Below, piece after piece: positions 14,690 to 17,881 of a DNA stretch of 17,881 nucleotides. The number at the start of each line of letters is the position of its first letter. Within the stretch, counting starts at the first letter, position 1. Both the position numbers and the translations under genes were made by a program. The DNA is from Caldisericota bacterium (GTDB taxonomy: Bacteria; Caldisericota; Caldisericia; Cryosericales; Cryosericaceae): positions 1 through 17,881 of the forward strand of contig JAPLGK010000200.1 in the NCBI GenBank assembly GCA_026390195.1, in the 5' to 3' direction. Under the pieces are notes generated by a model. The model was not told where the DNA came from. It worked only from the letters and a program-made list of their open reading frames with translations, and ran no database searches.

Positions 14690-15718
14690 CTATGGACGAG
14701 CTAGCCCCTGGACGGTGCGTACCTCGGGTGTCCCCACTACAGCAGCCATATGGCCGCTGATCTCGAGCCCGCCATTGCGCCCACGGCCCTCGAACAGCAG
14801 GATGTCTCCGTGCACGTGCCTCTCGATCAGGCGGACCTGGAGGACAGCGTTCAATTCTTCGACGAGCATCTTCGTCATGGCGCCGGCCCGCGGTGCAAAC
14901 ACCTGACCCATTGCGCTCCGTCCACCGCTCCAGACTTCGAGGACGCGTTTCCCGTTGACGACCGTGAACTCGGCATGCTCGTCGTCATACGCGAAGTGTG
15001 CCAGTCGTGACCCGTTCCATGTCGTCCACTGATAGAACACACCCCCGAACAGAAGCCCGACGATGAACCCCCGAAGAACTCTGCCCGCCAGTGGGATGTC
15101 GGCGATCGAAGCAGTCAGGCAAACATGGTCCTCGTCGAAGTGATTGGACTGTGTCCACACCCAGGCACGCGGGAACGCGCTGCCCCAGTCCCTCTCCATA
15201 TAGGCTCGCCCTCCAGTGAAGTCGATCTCATCGCCGTCGACGCGGAGAGAACCGACGATACGGGGGTCGACGTTCGTAATGGCGTGATACCCCTCGAGAA
15301 ACGGCAGGAAGGCAAAAGGCCCCATAGCCCCCGGCGCCCACGGACGAATCGGCCACCCTTGCGATTGTGAAAACTGCAGGTCTCCCTTCAGGTCCAGGTC
15401 CGGGTCGTCGATGTCCAGGTGCAAGGACGTCAGGCTGAAGTGGCTTTGGCCGACCGCGATGTCGAAGCGCTCGTGCGATGACCAGAACTGCTGAGTGGGA
15501 TAGCGGTGCATCGTCGTGCGGCCCGTCCGTCCGTCGAGGAACTGGATGAAGCAATACTGCCTGGCCGGATCGCGATCCATCCAGATGCCCGGTATGATTG
15601 CCCACACGTGTCGCTCGGAGGGGTCGACGACCTTGAAGTACCACCCGTCGAATCCACTGGAGCGCCATCCGCGCCCGTGGAACATCTCCGGATGCCAGAC
15701 GATGCCAGGGTGCGTCAT
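14690..15718 (-). CDS. Tocopherol-cyclase-like (lipocalin-type) protein
   Basis: A 342-aa protein whose conserved blocks match the tocopherol cyclase family (PF14249): HPEMFHG (9-15) followed by FDGWYFKVVD (23-32), IIPGIW (41-46), FIQFLDG (57-63), a Pro-Gly-x-Met-Gly segment (129-133), EGYHAI (142-147), IDFTGGRAYMERDWGSAFPR (165-184) and WVWTQSNHF (186-194). In plants and cyanobacteria the family cyclises tocopherol precursors; many bacterial members have no known role, and nothing nearby suggests prenylquinone synthesis. ATG 15718 is preferred since the conserved N-terminus begins there; its own ribosome site (GAGAAG) is weak, but a 25-codon ORF ends on it with an ATGA overlap. It is divergent from the CoA-disulfide-reductase-like gene. 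Confidence 0.85.
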   Translation of the reverse strand: MTHPGIVWHPEMFHGRGWRSSGFDGWYFKVVDPSERHVWAIIPGIWMDRDPARQYCFIQFLDGRTGRTTMHRYPTQQFWSSHERFDIAVGQSHFSLTSLHLDIDDPDLDLKGDLQFSQSQGWPIRPWAPGAMGPFAFLPFLEGYHAITNVDPRIVGSLRVDGDEIDFTGGRAYMERDWGSAFPRAWVWTQSNHFDEDHVCLTASIADIPLAGRVLRGFIVGLLFGGVFYQWTTWNGSRLAHFAYDDEHAEFTVVNGKRVLEVWSGGRSAMGQVFAPRAGAMTKMLVEELNAVLQVRLIERHVHGDILLFEGRGRNGGLEISGHMAAVVGTPEVRTVQGLARP

Positions 15719-15792
15719 GCGAACGATTCTTCTCGGCCCCAGAACGCTCGGCCTGTGTACACGAACGCGTTGCCCGTGCTGTTCTCTGTCAT
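15715..15792 (-). CDS. 25-codon upstream ORF coupled to the tocopherol-cyclase-like gene
   Basis: ATG at 15790-15792 opens MTENSTGNAFVYTGRAFWGR and five more residues, ending in TGA at 15715-15717, which overlaps the downstream ATG as ATGA. The overlap would let ribosomes re-initiate on the larger gene, whose own ribosome site is weak. There is no strong ribosome site for the short ORF itself. It may be a coupling leader or chance. Confidence 0.35.
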   Translation of the reverse strand: MTENSTGNAFVYTGRAFWGREESFA

Positions 15793-15855
15793 GACACCAG
15801 TATGGCAAAAGGGACCCCTTCATACAAGAGCGTGCTGCGGTGTCTGTACGTCGTT

Positions 15856-15874
15856 GTCAATTTGTGGTATTGAC
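15856..15874. promoter_or_regulatory. Inverted repeat GTCAAT-N7-ATTGAC in the divergent promoter region
   Basis: Perfect 6-bp half-sites (15856-15861 and 15869-15874) separated by 7 bp, in an A/T-rich stretch between the divergent tocopherol-cyclase-like and CoA-disulfide-reductase-like genes. TTGAC recurs once more directly downstream (CTTGACG). A possible plus-strand promoter, TTGTGG-16 nt-TATGAT, overlaps it. Layout fits a dimeric regulator site; the regulator is unknown. Confidence 0.45.
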
Positions 15875-15983
15875 TTCTTGACGTATGATCGCAAAATTCT
15901 TAGGAATGATTTCATGGAATCTCGGTCGCGCATGACGATTTTGAGGTTGTGAGGCGGATAGCACAAGAAAACAGGAGGAATAC

Positions 15984-17813
15984 GTGAGAGTCATCATTGT
16001 TGGTGGAAACGCCGGGGGAGCTTCGGCTGCAGCGCGCCTGCGCCGTCTCGACGAGAAGGCGGAAATCGTCGTCTACGAAATGGGAGCATACATCAGCTTC
16101 GCCAATTGCGGGCTTCCCTATCACATAGGCAACGTCATTTCCGATCGTACCCAGTTGCTTGTCCAGACCCCCGCGTCGATGAAGGAGAGGTTCAATATTG
16201 ACTTCCTGACGGGGAGTGAGGTGACCAGTATCGATCGGCAGGCACACACGGTCATAGTGAAGGACCTCGCCACCGGCACCGAGACGACTGACCGGTATGA
16301 CAGATTAGTCCTGTCTCCCGGGGGTTCTCCCCTGCGTCCACCCATCCCGGGCATTGACAGTGAGGGCATCTACTCGCTCTGGACCATCCCCGATATGGAT
16401 CGCATCATCGAGGCCGTTCATGCTGGTGCTAGGAAGGCTGTCGTCGTCGGAGGGGGCTTCATCGGTGTCGAAGTCGCCGAGAACTTGAGGGAACAGAAGG
16501 TCGACGTCGCACTGGTCGAGATGCTGCCGCAGGTGCTGGCGTTCCTCGACCCCGACATCGCCGCCTATGCTCATCAGGAACTACAGACCCACGGTGTCGA
16601 CCTGCGCCTGGGCGATGGTGTCAAATCGTTCGCGAAGAATGTGGATGGCACGCTGACAGTGACGCTGACCAGTGGAGCGCGGCTTGCCGCGGACATGGTC
16701 ATCCTCGCCATCGGCGTGCGACCAAACACGCGGATCGCCGATCATGCTGGACTCGCAATCGGTCCCACCTACGGCATTGTGGTGGACGAGCACCTGCGCA
16801 CTAGTGACCCCGACATCTACGCCATCGGCGACGTCATCGAGGTCGAACACTTCGTGACGAAGAGCATGGCGCTCATCCCCCTGGCGGGCCCGGCCAACCG
16901 TCAGGCACGTATCGCTGCCAATAACATTGTGGGACATGAAGATGTCTATGGGGGCACGCAGGGGACATCCATCGTCAAGGTCTTCGATCTTGCCGCAGGG
17001 GCCACCGGCGCCAGCTCGGCCCTGTTGACGAAGCTGGCTATCCCCTTCCGGTCCGTCACCATCCATCCGGGTTCACACGCCGGATACTACCCAGGGAGCA
17101 CGCCAGTCCATATCAAACTACTCTACAGCCCCGAGGGCAAGTTGCTCGGTGCCCAGGCCGCTGGCTACGACGGCGTGGACAAGCGCATCGACGTCCTGGC
17201 CACGGCCATGCGTCTGGGCGCTACCGTCGACGACCTCACTGACCTCGAGCTTGCCTATGCTCCGCCGTATGGCAGCGCGAAGGACCCGGTCAACATGCTT
17301 GGTTTCGTGGCACAGAACGACCTGGAGGGCCTGACACCGGCCGTGACCCCCGACCATCTGAGTGAGGAACTCGCGAACGGAGCCGTCCTCCTGGACGTCC
17401 GCCAGCCTGAGGAAACCGACTGTGGCATCATACCGGGCGCGCTCACCATCCCTCTTCCTCAGCTGCGCGACCGCATGGGCGAGCTGCCCGCGGGAAAGAA
17501 GGTCATTCTTATCTACTGCAAGGTCGGACTGCGCGGCTACGTGGCGCAGAGAATCCTGGCCCAGAACGGGTTCCAGGTTGCCAACCTAACTGGCGGCTAT
17601 GCAAGCTGGGAGGCTTCTGTGACACACGGTATCGAAGAACAGCCCACCCACCCCGAGCGTGAGGCGGACGATCAGCAGACCTGCACAAGCGGGCCGTGTG
17701 CCACGAAAGCAGAATTGCCGGCGCCACGTGCCTCAGCTTCGACGAAGACCGTCGAGATCGACGCCTGTGGCCTTCAGTGCCCGGGACCGTCCCGGCGATC
17801 GACATCGCCGTAA
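15984..17813 (+). CDS. CoA-disulfide-reductase-like flavoprotein fused to rhodanese and a broken TusA domain
   Basis: A multidomain sulfur-trafficking flavoprotein of 609 codons. Residues 1-445 are an FAD/NAD(P)H oxidoreductase: FAD-binding VIIVGGNAGGASAA (3-16), redox Cys42 in SFANCGLPY (38-46) as in CoA-disulfide/persulfide reductases, NAD(P)-binding VVVGGGFIGVEVAENL (153-168), and IYAIGDV (278-284). Residues about 455-548 are a rhodanese domain with active Cys511 in YCKVGLRGY. A linker with Cys567 and Cys571 leads to a TusA-like start, DACGLQCPGP (593-602, sulfur-carrying Cys599). After CPGP the frame gives seven unrelated residues and stops, so TusA is truncated. GTG 15984 has AGGAGG 5 nt upstream. 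The likely role is reduction of CoA disulfides, persulfides or polysulfide, with sulfur passed to rhodanese and TusA. Confidence 0.9.
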   Translation: MRVIIVGGNAGGASAAARLRRLDEKAEIVVYEMGAYISFANCGLPYHIGNVISDRTQLLVQTPASMKERFNIDFLTGSEVTSIDRQAHTVIVKDLATGTETTDRYDRLVLSPGGSPLRPPIPGIDSEGIYSLWTIPDMDRIIEAVHAGARKAVVVGGGFIGVEVAENLREQKVDVALVEMLPQVLAFLDPDIAAYAHQELQTHGVDLRLGDGVKSFAKNVDGTLTVTLTSGARLAADMVILAIGVRPNTRIADHAGLAIGPTYGIVVDEHLRTSDPDIYAIGDVIEVEHFVTKSMALIPLAGPANRQARIAANNIVGHEDVYGGTQGTSIVKVFDLAAGATGASSALLTKLAIPFRSVTIHPGSHAGYYPGSTPVHIKLLYSPEGKLLGAQAAGYDGVDKRIDVLATAMRLGATVDDLTDLELAYAPPYGSAKDPVNMLGFVAQNDLEGLTPAVTPDHLSEELANGAVLLDVRQPEETDCGIIPGALTIPLPQLRDRMGELPAGKKVILIYCKVGLRGYVAQRILAQNGFQVANLTGGYASWEASVTHGIEEQPTHPEREADDQQTCTSGPCATKAELPAPRASASTKTVEIDACGLQCPGPSRRSTSP

Positions 17814-17881
17814 AGGGCGAGGGCGAGAATGTCTTCGGGCGGATCCTTTCCGGTGCGCCTCTTTCCGATATCCCCGGCATC
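17783..17881 (+). pseudogene. Fragment resembling a B12-binding radical SAM protein, fused out of frame to the TusA break
   Basis: From 17783 a different frame runs open to the window end for 33 codons and reads like the middle of a B12-binding-domain radical SAM protein: AIDIAVKGEGENVF followed by LSDIPGI, matching the family pattern in which a GEGE motif is followed by an Ile-Pro-Gly segment. There is no start codon with a ribosome site; the fragment begins abruptly inside the TusA-coding stretch. Either a deletion has joined two genes or two sequences were wrongly joined near a contig end. Family assignment rests on about 25 residues. Confidence 0.35.

Noticed and set aside
17509..17880. 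Minus-strand open frame of 123 codons at the right edge
   Set aside because: Antisense to the rhodanese/TusA coding region; low-complexity basic product with no ribosome site.

Overview
The window is about 60% GC by eye, gene-dense, with strong GGAGG ribosome binding sites on most genes. It is bacterial chromosome. Several products are lipoproteins with a clear lipobox, and the MalF-type permease carries the N-terminal extension known from Firmicutes and Thermotogota. I cannot fix the phylum; a lineage near Thermotogota, Caldisericota or Firmicutes is a guess. I found no tRNA, rRNA, CRISPR array or insertion sequence.

Left part (1-3640): on the minus strand, the first 353 codons of a CopB-type (CPH motif) heavy-metal P-type ATPase run off the left edge. 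Upstream of it is a lipoprotein with a duplicated domain. On the plus strand are a small flavodoxin and a membrane protein whose reading frame is broken. A perfect 14-bp hairpin separates these from the next block.

Centre (3638-12763, all minus strand): a starch/maltodextrin operon. It reads from a good sigma-70-type promoter (12736-12763) through the binding lipoprotein malE, a large intercistronic hairpin, malF, malG, a cytoplasmic GH13 glucosidase, a lipoprotein GH13 amylase, an unrecognised and possibly frameshifted small ORF, and a short alpha-glucan phosphorylase. The inferred flow is: the surface amylase cuts starch, MalE-MalFG imports the dextrins, the cytoplasmic GH13 enzyme trims them, and the phosphorylase releases glucose-1-phosphate. 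No ATPase subunit (MalK) is present, so one must come from elsewhere.

Right part (12883-17881): minus-strand genes for a small nucleotidyltransferase-fold protein (flanked by inverted copies of a GC-rich palindromic repeat), a toast-rack/DUF4097-type surface protein, and a tocopherol-cyclase-like protein preceded by a stop-start coupled 25-codon ORF. Divergent from these is a CoA-disulfide-reductase-like flavoprotein fused to a rhodanese domain and the start of a TusA domain. The TusA domain breaks right after its Cys-Pro-Gly-Pro motif, and the sequence continues in another frame with what looks like a piece of a B12-binding radical SAM protein. This is either a real rearrangement or an assembly join.

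No single new system stands out. The best leads are the broken TusA junction, the uncharacterised ORF inside the amylase operon, the malE-malF hairpin and the repeat-flanked nucleotidyltransferase gene. Three separate apparent frame breaks in 18 kb also make base-level sequence quality worth checking.
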